The translations under genes were made by a program, and so were the position numbers. Below are positions 9,357-17,707 of a DNA stretch of 64,000 bases, piece after piece. The number at the start of each line of letters is the position of its first letter. The stretch's first letter is position 1. This stretch comes from Pseudomonadota bacterium (GTDB lineage Bacteria > Pseudomonadota > Alphaproteobacteria > Rhizobiales > Rhizobiaceae). The stretch spans positions 1 to 64,000 of the forward strand of contig JAEXYH010000067.1 in the NCBI GenBank assembly GCA_023451735.1. The letters run 5' to 3'. Below the pieces are notes generated by a model that saw only the letters and a program-made list of their open reading frames with translations, made no database searches and was not told the DNA's origin.

Positions 9357-10091
9357 CTACGCCTTCTCACCCGCCGGCGAAAACAGATAGCCGCCACCGC
9401 GGATGGTGCGGATCACGGCGGGTTTGGTCGGGTCCGGCTCGATCTTGCGGCGGATGCGCATGATGCGGAGATCGACGGCGCGGTCGAAAGCTTCGGCGTC
9501 GCGGGCATTGGCGAGTTCGAGCAACCGCTCGCGGGAGAGTACGCGTTTCGGATTGGCGGCGAAGACCTTGAGCAGGCCGAATTCGGACGCCGTGAGTGGA
9601 TGCTCGTTGCCTTCCTCGTCGCGCAGCGCCTGGGCTTCGAGATCGAGCCATTTGGTGCCGAAACGGACGAGATGGTCCTTGCTGTTCTTGGCTGGTGCCG
9701 CTTCGGCCGCTTTCTGGGCCGGGACGCTCCGGCGCAGCACCGAGCGGATGCGCGCCATCAGCTCGCGCAGCTCGCACGGTTTGGCGATGTAGTCATCGGC
9801 GCCGAGCTCGAGCCCGACCACGCGATCGATCGGGCTGGCGGTGGCGGTGAGCATGATCACCGGCACATTGGTGCGGCTCTTGAGATCGCGGATGATCGAG
9901 AGGCCGTCTTCCTCGGGCATGTTGAGGTCGAGCACCACGAGATCGGGCACCTTGGCCTCGATCTCGCTGCGCAGGCTCTTGCCGCCGTCGCACAGCGTCA
10001 CGGTGAAGCCGTGCATCTTCAGATAATCGCCGACCATTTCGCGGGCCGGCGCTTCGTCATCGACGACGATGATATGCGGGCTCGTACTCAT
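9357..10091 (-). CDS. OmpR-family response regulator
   Basis: The 244-residue protein has a receiver domain at residues 5-120 (acidic pair D11/D12, phospho-acceptor D55 in VVLDLNMPEEDG, K104 in YIAKPCE) and a C-terminal winged helix ending in VIRTIRGGGYLFSP. It is closest in layout to TorR-like regulators. Its start overlaps the stop of the upstream kinase gene by 4 bases (ATGA), so the two are translationally coupled. It is the output of the three-gene signalling cassette 9357-13887. Confidence 0.87.
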   Translation of the reverse strand: MSTSPHIIVVDDEAPAREMVGDYLKMHGFTVTLCDGGKSLRSEIEAKVPDLVVLDLNMPEEDGLSIIRDLKSRTNVPVIMLTATASPIDRVVGLELGADDYIAKPCELRELMARIRSVLRRSVPAQKAAEAAPAKNSKDHLVRFGTKWLDLEAQALRDEEGNEHPLTASEFGLLKVFAANPKRVLSRERLLELANARDAEAFDRAVDLRIMRIRRKIEPDPTKPAVIRTIRGGGYLFSPAGEKA

Positions 10092-11842
10092 GGCTGCGCC
10101 TCATTGGTCACCGGCAGCACAATGGTGAAGCTGGCGCCCTGGCCGGGGCCGGCGCTGTCGGCGGTGACCTCGCCGCCATGCATGTCGATGATGCGCTTGA
10201 CGATGGAGAGGCCGAGGCCGGTGGAGCTTTCACCGCCGGTGGGCTTTGCGGAGAGGCGCTGGAAGCGGCCGAACAGGCGGTCGAGATCTTCCGGTGACAG
10301 GCCGGCACCTTCGTCGCTGACGCTGATGCGGGTGTGATCGGCATCGCCGTCCACCACGATGTCGATCTTGCCGCCGATCGGCGAGTATTTGATCGCGTTG
10401 CTGATGAGATTGTCTATGGCTTCGCGGATGCGATCGGCATCGCACCAGGTGAGATCGGAATGGCCCGGGGTGGAGACGGCGACGCGCTGCTGCTTGTTGA
10501 TGGCCGAGGGGCGATTGGCCTCGGCCACCTCGTTCACCAGCGCAGAGAGATCCACCGGCTCGCGGCGGATGGTGATGTCGAAGGCATCGGCCATGGCGTC
10601 GGAGATCAGGTGATCCACCATGGATGTCAGGCGCTTGGTGGCATCGCGGATATGGTCGATCTGTGTCGCGATGCCTTCTTTCGCCGAGCCGGCGGCGATC
10701 AGTTCGGTCAGCATTTCGGTGCGGCCGAGAATGACACCGAGCGGATTCTTCAGATCATGGGCGACGGTGCCGAGGATCTCGTTCTTGAAGCCGTTGGCGC
10801 GCTGCAGCCGCAGCCACTGCGCCGAGAGCCGGCGATTGGCCTGCATCAACGCGCGGGTGCGCTGGGTGACGCGATCTTCCAGCTGCGTATTGGCGGCCTG
10901 GAGCTGCTGATAGAGGATCACATTGTCGAAGGCGATGGACAGGCGGCTGCCGAACAGTTCGACCAGCGAACGGTCGGTCTCGGATAGTTCGCGTTCGGCC
11001 TGCAGCAATACCACGACCTCACGGCCCGAGCCGGTGCGCACATAGAGCACCGTGCGATGGTCGTCGAAGTCGTGCTTGCGGCGGCGGAAGGCGTCTTCCA
11101 CCATCTGCCGCAAGTCGGCATCGAGCGATGTCGGCGTGGGACAGCCGGTGAAGCGGCTGTAGCAGCCGGAGCCGGCGAGCACGGCAAATTCCTCGCACGC
11201 GGCGCCGCCATCGCGCAGCACCAGGATGCCGGCGCAATCGACATTGAGCAGCGACGCGATCTGGGTCAGCACGCCTTCGGCAAGGCGCTGCATCGAGCGG
11301 AAATCGTAAAGCGTGGATGCGGCATCGAGAATGATCTCGAGCCCGCGGCGGGTCTGCACCATGCGCTCGAGCTGCTGATAGCTGCGCAGCGCCGATGTCA
11401 GCGAGGTGAACAGCTTGTCGGCGGTGAGTTCGGTCTTCGCCTTATAGTCATTGATGTCGTAATCGACGATGACGCGGCGTTCCGGCGCCTGGCCGGGCTG
11501 GCCGGTGCGCAGGATGATGCGCACGGTCTCGTTATGCAGCTCATTGCGGATGAATTCGACGAGGGCGAGGCCGGCATCGTCGGTCTCCATGATGACGTCG
11601 AGCAGTACCGCGGCGATGTCGGGATGCTGGCGCATCAATTCGCGGCCCTCGGCGGCGGAATAGGCCGAGAGAATTTCCAGTGACTGGCCGTTCAGCGCAT
11701 AGTCGCTGAGCGCAAAGCGCGTGCCCTCATGCACGGCCTGATCGTCGTCGATGACGGCGATCTTCCATTTGCGCAAATGAGACTCGTCGAGTACCTCGCC
11801 GTCGTCTTCGATCAGGAAGAGGACATCGTCTTGGTCGGCCAT
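10088..11842 (-). CDS. Hybrid REC-DUF3369-histidine kinase (cytoplasmic)
   Basis: The 584-residue protein lacks membrane segments. An N-terminal receiver-like domain (about 25-150; AVIDDDQAVHEG, VLLDVIMETDDAG) is followed by a GAF-like DUF3369 sensor region, a coiled coil and a histidine kinase. The kinase has the H-box EILGTVAHDLKNPLGV and an HATPase domain with DRIREAIDNLISNAIKYSP and STGLGLSIVKRIIDMHGG. It overlaps the neighbouring kinase gene by 31 bases and the response regulator by 4, so all three are one operon. It probably relays phosphate from the membrane kinase to the OmpR-type regulator. Confidence 0.85.
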   Translation of the reverse strand: MADQDDVLFLIEDDGEVLDESHLRKWKIAVIDDDQAVHEGTRFALSDYALNGQSLEILSAYSAAEGRELMRQHPDIAAVLLDVIMETDDAGLALVEFIRNELHNETVRIILRTGQPGQAPERRVIVDYDINDYKAKTELTADKLFTSLTSALRSYQQLERMVQTRRGLEIILDAASTLYDFRSMQRLAEGVLTQIASLLNVDCAGILVLRDGGAACEEFAVLAGSGCYSRFTGCPTPTSLDADLRQMVEDAFRRRKHDFDDHRTVLYVRTGSGREVVVLLQAERELSETDRSLVELFGSRLSIAFDNVILYQQLQAANTQLEDRVTQRTRALMQANRRLSAQWLRLQRANGFKNEILGTVAHDLKNPLGVILGRTEMLTELIAAGSAKEGIATQIDHIRDATKRLTSMVDHLISDAMADAFDITIRREPVDLSALVNEVAEANRPSAINKQQRVAVSTPGHSDLTWCDADRIREAIDNLISNAIKYSPIGGKIDIVVDGDADHTRISVSDEGAGLSPEDLDRLFGRFQRLSAKPTGGESSTGLGLSIVKRIIDMHGGEVTADSAGPGQGASFTIVLPVTNEAQP

Positions 11843-13887
11843 TGCTGCGTCGCCCCGTCAAATGCGCCGACGGCACCGGTGGCGCTTCGCGGCATGATAA
11901 TGCGAAATGTCGTGCCTTGTCCCAAACGGGATTCCAGCATCATGCGGCCGCCCAACTGCTGGGTGACCAGGTTGTAAACGATATGCAGGCCGAGGCCCGT
12001 GCCGCCGTCGTTGCGGCGCGTCGTAAAAAATGGATCGAATGCCTGCCGTTGTACGTCAGGGCTCATGCCGACGCCATTGTCGGAAAAGCTGATCTCGATG
12101 TCGTCGCTGCCGCGCGGCTTGGCGGTGATCGAAATGGCGCCCGGCTGCCCGTCGGGGAAAGCGTGATTGGCGGCGTTGAGGAACAGGTTGGTCAGGATCT
12201 GGCCGTAGGAGCCGGGATAGCCGTCCACCAAAAGGCCGTCGGGCACATCCACCGTGATGCTGATCGGCGCTTTCTTCAGCACCGGTCGCAGGCTGGCGAT
12301 GATCTGGTCGGTGGCCTCCGAGAGGCTGAACTGGCGGCGCTCGGCATGGGAGCGGTCCACGGCGACTTGCTTGAAGGATTGGATCAGATCGCCGGCGCGG
12401 TGCAGGTTGGCGACCAGTTGCTGCGCCGCATCCTGCGAGGTCTTGACGAAATCCTCGAGCTGCGAGCGCTTCAGCGGCGATTTCGAGCGCAGCTCGGCAT
12501 CGAACATGTCGGCGCGGCGGGCGAAGCTCGACGCCACCGTGAGGCTGATGCCGATCGGATTGTTGACCTCATGGGCGACGCCGGCGACGAGGCCGCCAAG
12601 CGCTGCCAGACGTTCGGCATCGATCAGGTTCTGCTGGGCCGTGTTGAGTTCGAACAGCGCGCTCTCGGCCTTTTCCTTGGCGGCGCGCAGCTCGTATTCA
12701 GCCTCACGCTTGGCGATGGCGTTCTGGCGGAACACTTCGACGGCGCGCGCCATGGCGGCGACTTCGTCGCGCGCCGATGTGCCTTGCACCTTGCGGTCGA
12801 GATCGCCGGACGCGATGGCGCGCATCGAGGTCATGATCTGGCGCAACGGCATGCGGATGCTGAGCGTGATGATGATGCCGGCAGTGAGGATGATGCCGAG
12901 GAATGCGCCGGCGATCACCATCACATTGCGCGAGATCGATGCCAGGGTGCGGGCGAAGGTTGTCTGCGCCTTCTGCTCGCGCTCGCGCATTTTCACGGAT
13001 AGACTGTCGATGGCGCCGATGGTTTCGGCCTGGCTGGCATCGATGGAATTGCGCAGCAGATCGGTGCGGTTGGACAATTGTTCCGATAGTTTCGCGAGCC
13101 CCGCGCGCAAGGCGCCAGCGCTGCCCTTCAGCCGCTGCAGGGCTATGCGCTGCAGATCGTTGTCGGCCAGATCGGTCATGACCGGGATGGTGCGTTCGAT
13201 CGTCTCGGTGTTGCGCCGCGCTTCTTCGGCAGAGGCCGAGGCCAGCGAGAGATAATAGGAATTCGCCGCCACCAGCATGGCCGTGAAGGCTTCGCGGGAT
13301 TTGCCGAGCGCCGGCCAGATCAGGGCATCGCGCTGGCCGGTGGCGCCCTCGATGATGGAATAGAGGCCCGCCATGTCCTTGGCCGGGCCGAGCACCTGGT
13401 CCTCATAGGTCTTGGCGATGGTGTTTTGCAGCGCACGCAACTCGCCGAAGCCAGACAGGAAGCGTTCTGTCACGCGCTCCAGCTCCTCGACCGAGCCGGA
13501 GATCATGGGATCGGTGGAGGCGCGGGTGTTCAGCGTGCCCAAGACGGCTTCGCGCAGCAGCAGGATCTCGGCGAAGAGTTCGGGGCTCGGCTGGTTGATA
13601 TAGCGATGGATCAGGTTCTGCAGGCGGCCGGTCTCGCTCTCCAGCAGCGCCAGCACCTGGTCGGATTGACGCACCTGGCGGACATCTTCCCAGGCGGAGG
13701 ACAGGACGCGGGAGCCGCTCCAGATCAGGCCGGCGAGGACAAGGACGACCGCGGAATTCAGGGCCGCGATGGACAGAATGCGCCAGCGGATCGGAATCGC
13801 GCGCACAAGCCCGACGACGCCGGTTCGGCCTTGCGCCGCCAGCCCTTCCTGACCCTCGGATACTTCACTCTGCGGGCTTGTCACCAC
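11812..13887 (-). CDS. Membrane sensor histidine kinase with HAMP domain
   Basis: The 691-residue protein has one transmembrane segment near residues 32-58, a helical periplasmic sensor region of about 260 residues, a second transmembrane segment near 325-350 (IAGAFLGIILTAGIIITLSI), and a HAMP domain. A coiled coil and a kinase core follow with the H-box LVAGVAHEVNNPIG and the HATPase motif GTGLGLHIVYNLVTQQLGG. The layout resembles TorS-like sensors, which read a periplasmic binding protein. The divergent gene encodes exactly such a protein, so a paired sensing role is plausible but inferred. Confidence 0.85.
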   Translation of the reverse strand: MVTSPQSEVSEGQEGLAAQGRTGVVGLVRAIPIRWRILSIAALNSAVVLVLAGLIWSGSRVLSSAWEDVRQVRQSDQVLALLESETGRLQNLIHRYINQPSPELFAEILLLREAVLGTLNTRASTDPMISGSVEELERVTERFLSGFGELRALQNTIAKTYEDQVLGPAKDMAGLYSIIEGATGQRDALIWPALGKSREAFTAMLVAANSYYLSLASASAEEARRNTETIERTIPVMTDLADNDLQRIALQRLKGSAGALRAGLAKLSEQLSNRTDLLRNSIDASQAETIGAIDSLSVKMREREQKAQTTFARTLASISRNVMVIAGAFLGIILTAGIIITLSIRMPLRQIMTSMRAIASGDLDRKVQGTSARDEVAAMARAVEVFRQNAIAKREAEYELRAAKEKAESALFELNTAQQNLIDAERLAALGGLVAGVAHEVNNPIGISLTVASSFARRADMFDAELRSKSPLKRSQLEDFVKTSQDAAQQLVANLHRAGDLIQSFKQVAVDRSHAERRQFSLSEATDQIIASLRPVLKKAPISITVDVPDGLLVDGYPGSYGQILTNLFLNAANHAFPDGQPGAISITAKPRGSDDIEISFSDNGVGMSPDVQRQAFDPFFTTRRNDGGTGLGLHIVYNLVTQQLGGRMMLESRLGQGTTFRIIMPRSATGAVGAFDGATQQWPTKTMSSS

Positions 13888-14071
13888 GGATGTGTCATTC
13901 GATTTCGGGAAAGGTTCATCTGGCGGACAAAGTCATTCCAAACTGTTGCAGCTATACTTGCGATTGAACCGAAAGGCATTGGAATTTAACACAGGGGGGC
14001 GGGTTCATGCTTAATTCGCCTCGGGCCGCGCATGGCGGCATCCTAACAACCTTGTCGGACATGTCATTTTC

Positions 14072-15397
14072 ATGATGCGAAAATTCGCGCTCGGATGGTG
14101 TGCGCTCGTCACGGCGATCCTGCTGGCGATGGCCCCGGCGCGGGCGGTCACCGAGATCCAGTGGTGGCATGCCATGTCCGGCGAACTGGGCCGGCAGGTC
14201 GAGAAGCTGGCCACCGATTTCAATGCCACCCAGACGGGCTTCCGCATCGTGCCGGTCTATAAGGGCAACTACACGGAGACGGTGACCTCGGCGATCTTCG
14301 CGTTCCGTTCGCGCAGCCAGCCGGCCATCGTGCAGGTCAACGAGATCGCCACCGCCACCATGATGGCCGCCAAGGGCGCCACCTATCCGGTCTATGAGCT
14401 GATGCGCGACCAGGCCGAGACGTTCACGCCATCGGCCTATCTGCCGGCGATCACCGGCTATTATACGGACACGGCCGGCAACATGCTGTCGTTCCCGTTC
14501 AATGCCTCGACGCCGATCCTGTACTATAACAAGGACCTGTTTCGCGCGGCCGGCCTCGATCCCGAGCAGCCGCCGAAGACATGGCCCGAACTCGGCGCCA
14601 TGGCGAAGCGGCTGCGTTCGGCGGGCACGGCTTGCGGCTTCACCACGTCGTGGCCGTCCTGGATCAATGTCGAGACGTTTTCGGCCTTTCACAACATCCC
14701 GATCGCGACGCGATCGAACGGTCTCGGCGGGCTCGACGCTGCATTGACCGTCAACAATCCCACCATGGTCCGTCATATCGGGCAACTCGCCGAATGGCAG
14801 AAGACCAAGTTGTTCGACTATAGCGGCCGCGGCACGGCGGCGGAGCCGCGTTTCCAGAAAAGCGAATGCGGATTGTTCCTGGGCTCGTCGGCGACGCGCG
14901 CGGATATCCTGAAGAATGCGAAATTCGATGTCGGCTACGGGTTGTTGCCTTACTGGCCGGACATTGCGGGGGCGCCGCAGAATTCGATGATCGGCGGCGC
15001 CACGCTGTGGGTGCTGCGCGATCGCCCGCGCGACGAATACAAGGGCGTGGCGAAATTCTTCGCGTTTCTGTCGCAGCCGGACATCCAGGCGGCGTGGCAT
15101 CAGAACACAGGTTATCTGCCGAGCACGCGCGCGGCCTATGACCTCACGAAGTCGCAGGGCTTCTATCAGCGCAATCCCGGCACCGAAAAATCCATCGAGC
15201 AGATCACGCTGAAGCCTCCGACGGAGAACTCGACGGGATTGCGGCTCGGATCATTCACGCTGATCCGCGATGCCATCGAGGATGAACTGGAAGCGGCATT
15301 TGCGGGCAAGAAGACGGCGCAGCAGGCGCTGGATGCGGCGGTGGAGCGCGGCAACAAGCTGTTGCGGCAATTCGAGCGGGCGAACCCGGCGCAGTGA
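14072..15397 (+). CDS. ugpB: UgpB-like glycerol-3-phosphate/carbohydrate-binding protein
   Basis: The 441-residue exported protein has a signal peptide ending near APARA. The mature start EIQWWHAMSGELGRQVEKLATDFN, the region GNYTETVTSAIFAFRSRSQPAIVQVNEI and FPFNASTPILYYNKDLFRAAGLDP are typical of UgpB. UgpAEC permease and ATPase genes do not follow; the next gene is on the other strand. It diverges from the membrane kinase, which suggests a ligand-sensing rather than transport role, although it may serve a remote UgpAEC. Confidence 0.82.
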   Translation: MMRKFALGWCALVTAILLAMAPARAVTEIQWWHAMSGELGRQVEKLATDFNATQTGFRIVPVYKGNYTETVTSAIFAFRSRSQPAIVQVNEIATATMMAAKGATYPVYELMRDQAETFTPSAYLPAITGYYTDTAGNMLSFPFNASTPILYYNKDLFRAAGLDPEQPPKTWPELGAMAKRLRSAGTACGFTTSWPSWINVETFSAFHNIPIATRSNGLGGLDAALTVNNPTMVRHIGQLAEWQKTKLFDYSGRGTAAEPRFQKSECGLFLGSSATRADILKNAKFDVGYGLLPYWPDIAGAPQNSMIGGATLWVLRDRPRDEYKGVAKFFAFLSQPDIQAAWHQNTGYLPSTRAAYDLTKSQGFYQRNPGTEKSIEQITLKPPTENSTGLRLGSFTLIRDAIEDELEAAFAGKKTAQQALDAAVERGNKLLRQFERANPAQ

Positions 15398-15404
15398 TTT
15401 TTGT

Positions 15405-15509
15405 GTAGGATGGGTTGAGCGGAGGCGCGGAGCGCCGGAGCGAAAACCCATCAGCCGAGCCTGCTGCGGGGAAAGGTGGTGGGTTTTCGCTGCGCTCAAC
15501 CCACCCTAC
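15405..15509. repeat. Palindromic repeat, family B copy 2
   Basis: The element is GTAGGATGGGTTGAGC...GCTCAACCCACCCTAC, lying between convergent ugpB and tonB and probably forming a long hairpin. Confidence 0.8.
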
Positions 15510-15524
15510 GGTTCGAGTTTGTCC

Positions 15525-16370
15525 TCACCGCAAATCATAAGACAACGGCAGCGTAAACGACTGGCTCGACAATGCCATCTCCGCCGGGAAGGGCGGGAAC
15601 GGTTGCGCACGGCGCACGGTGGCTACGGTCTCCGCATCGAAGGCCGGATTGCCCGACGACCCCACCGAGCGTACCGACAGTACGCTGCCCGAACGGCTCA
15701 GCGTGAACGCCACCATGGTGCGGACGCGGCCGGCCTGCCCGTTGCGGGCGCCGGACGGATACTGCTTGAAGCGCTGCACATGCGCCTGAACCAGCTGATT
15801 GTAGCTCACGATGGCAGCGCGCGAGGCGCCGGCCATCGATGCTGACGCGTTCGGCGCAGTGCGTTCGGCGCGTTGCGGGGCCGAGGTGCGCGGCGCTGGT
15901 GGCGTTTCGCTCGGCTTCTTCTTCACCTCGGCCTTGGTCGGCTTCGGTTTCACCGGCGTGGGCTTTGGCGGCTCGGGCGCGACCTTGGCGGGCTCGGGCG
16001 GCGTCGGTGTCGGCTCGACCTTCTGCTCCGGCGGGGCCTGGACCTCGGCCTTTTCCATCAATGGTGTCGGCGGGATCTGTTCTTCGACCGGCTGCGGCGC
16101 CTGCGGCTCTGGCGGCGGTGCCGACTGTTCCTCGGCCTGCTGCATTTCCGGCCCAGGCGCGACGTCCTGGGTCTGTGTCTCCGGCGCGGCCGAGACCGGC
16201 GACATGTCGATCATGACCGTGGTTTCGGCGACGCCCGGCGGCGCGTGGTTCTGATACAGCGCGATGCCGGCCGCGATCAGGCCGGCATGCACGGCGATGA
16301 TCGCCAGCGCCGATCCGGTCCAGCGCAGCGCGGCCCTGTCGCCGGGGTGATGGAGCGCGAAAGCGTTCAT
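15525..16370 (-). CDS. tonB: TonB energy transducer
   Basis: The 281-residue protein has one N-terminal membrane anchor (about 18-38), a long Pro/Glu/Lys-rich periplasmic spacer (about 65-180), and a C-terminal TonB domain (RAAIVSYNQLVQAHVQRFKQYPSGAR ... VRRAQPFPPFPAE). It couples the proton motive force, through ExbB/ExbD, to the outer-membrane receptor encoded upstream. It overlaps exbD by 4 bases. Confidence 0.9.
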   Translation of the reverse strand: MNAFALHHPGDRAALRWTGSALAIIAVHAGLIAAGIALYQNHAPPGVAETTVMIDMSPVSAAPETQTQDVAPGPEMQQAEEQSAPPPEPQAPQPVEEQIPPTPLMEKAEVQAPPEQKVEPTPTPPEPAKVAPEPPKPTPVKPKPTKAEVKKKPSETPPAPRTSAPQRAERTAPNASASMAGASRAAIVSYNQLVQAHVQRFKQYPSGARNGQAGRVRTMVAFTLSRSGSVLSVRSVGSSGNPAFDAETVATVRRAQPFPPFPAEMALSSQSFTLPLSYDLR

Positions 16371-16804
16371 TGGATCGCGGCGCGTCCGTCGAGGCCGACC
16401 AGCGCGATCTTCAGATAGCCGGCATTGCGCAGCATGTTCATCACCTCCATCAGGTCGCCATAGCTGACGGCCTTGTCGGCGCGCACGAAGATGCGTTCGT
16501 CCTTGTTGTTTTTGGTAGCGGCGCCGAGCGCTTCGCCGAGGCCGTCGCGCTGGATCACATCTTCACCGATGCCGAGCGTCATGTCCGGCTTCACGGTGAC
16601 GAACACCGGCTTCTCCGGCCGCGGCTGGGGCTCGGCCGTGGAGGCGGGCAGGTCGACGCCCATATCGACGGTGGCAAGCGGCGCTGCCACCATGAAAATG
16701 ATCAGCAGCACCAGCATCACGTCGATGAAGGGCGTCACATTGATCTCGTGATTGACTTCGAGATCGTCGCCCGCGCCGATACGTCCGCCCAGTCGTGAAC
16801 CCAT
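16367..16804 (-). CDS. exbD: ExbD biopolymer transport protein
   Basis: The 145-residue protein has a single transmembrane segment, EINVTPFIDVMLVLLIIFMVAAPL, whose Asp is the conserved proton-path residue. A periplasmic domain follows. It forms the ExbB5-ExbD2 motor that drives TonB. It sits 5 bases downstream of exbB and overlaps tonB, so the three form one operon. Confidence 0.92.
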   Translation of the reverse strand: MGSRLGGRIGAGDDLEVNHEINVTPFIDVMLVLLIIFMVAAPLATVDMGVDLPASTAEPQPRPEKPVFVTVKPDMTLGIGEDVIQRDGLGEALGAATKNNKDERIFVRADKAVSYGDLMEVMNMLRNAGYLKIALVGLDGRAAIQ

Positions 16805-16809
16805 CGTCG

Positions 16810-17580
16810 TTACTCTGCTGCCCGCGCGATCGGCATGCCGCGGCGGCTATGGTCGCGGCTGATCAGCAGCATCACCTGCGCCGACGCGTCGCCGAGCAGG
16901 GCGCGATAGGCGGTGATGCTGCGCACCAGCGCGTTATAGATCATGACCGCGGGAATGGCGGCGACGAGGCCGAGTGCCGTCGCCAGCAGCGCTTCCGCGA
17001 TGCCGGGCGCGACCACGGCGAGATTGGTGGTCTTGGTTTCGGCGATGCCGATAAAGGCATTCATGATGCCCCAGACGGTACCGAACAGGCCGATGAAGGG
17101 CGAGGTGGAGCCGATGGTGGCGACGATGCCGGTGCCGCGCGCGATGCGCCGCGCCATCGCGCCTTCGACGCGCTCCAGCCGCAGCGCGATGCGCTCCTTG
17201 AAGCCGTCGTCGAAAATGCCGTGGGAGAGCTCGGTCTCGCGCACGGCGGTATGGATGAGCTGCGCGACGGCGTCGCGGTCCTCGGCGCTGTTGCGCGCAA
17301 CTTCGCGCAGCGAGGTGTCGCTTTCCAGCATTTCAAGGCGGCGATGGGCGCGGCTGGTTTCGCGGCGCAGTTCGATGGTTTTCGCGAGCCACACGGTCCA
17401 GGTCACCAGCGAGGCGCAGGCGAGGCCGACCATCACGGTCTTCACCACGATATCGGCGTTCTGGAACATGCCCCATGGCGACAGGTTCGACGCGTCGAGA
17501 CCTGCGGCGAAAGCGGGCTGAACGGTGAGCGTCGCGAGCGCGGCGGCGGCAAGAATAAAAGGAGAGCGGGAGCCGGTCAT
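16810..17580 (-). CDS. exbB: ExbB (MotA/TolQ/ExbB proton channel family)
   Basis: The 256-residue protein has a cleavable or uncleaved N-terminal hydrophobic segment, a transmembrane helix near 40-60, a large cytoplasmic loop, and the conserved pair GSTSPFIGLFGTVWGIMNAFIGIA and IAEALLATALGLVAAIPAVMIYN. It is the stator of the TonB motor. The TonB-dependent receptor gene lies 127 bases upstream on the same strand, so the motor probably serves that receptor. Confidence 0.9.
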   Translation of the reverse strand: MTGSRSPFILAAAALATLTVQPAFAAGLDASNLSPWGMFQNADIVVKTVMVGLACASLVTWTVWLAKTIELRRETSRAHRRLEMLESDTSLREVARNSAEDRDAVAQLIHTAVRETELSHGIFDDGFKERIALRLERVEGAMARRIARGTGIVATIGSTSPFIGLFGTVWGIMNAFIGIAETKTTNLAVVAPGIAEALLATALGLVAAIPAVMIYNALVRSITAYRALLGDASAQVMLLISRDHSRRGMPIARAAE

Positions 17581-17707
17581 CGAAGCTGCATTCCGTGGAT
17601 CGAGGCTGGTTGCGAAGAGCGCCGGACCATATCCCCCGACGCTGGCGATGTCGCCCTCAAGGCGGCGCGTTGCGAACTAAACTGGAGCGATTCCAAGATC
17701 ATAACGG

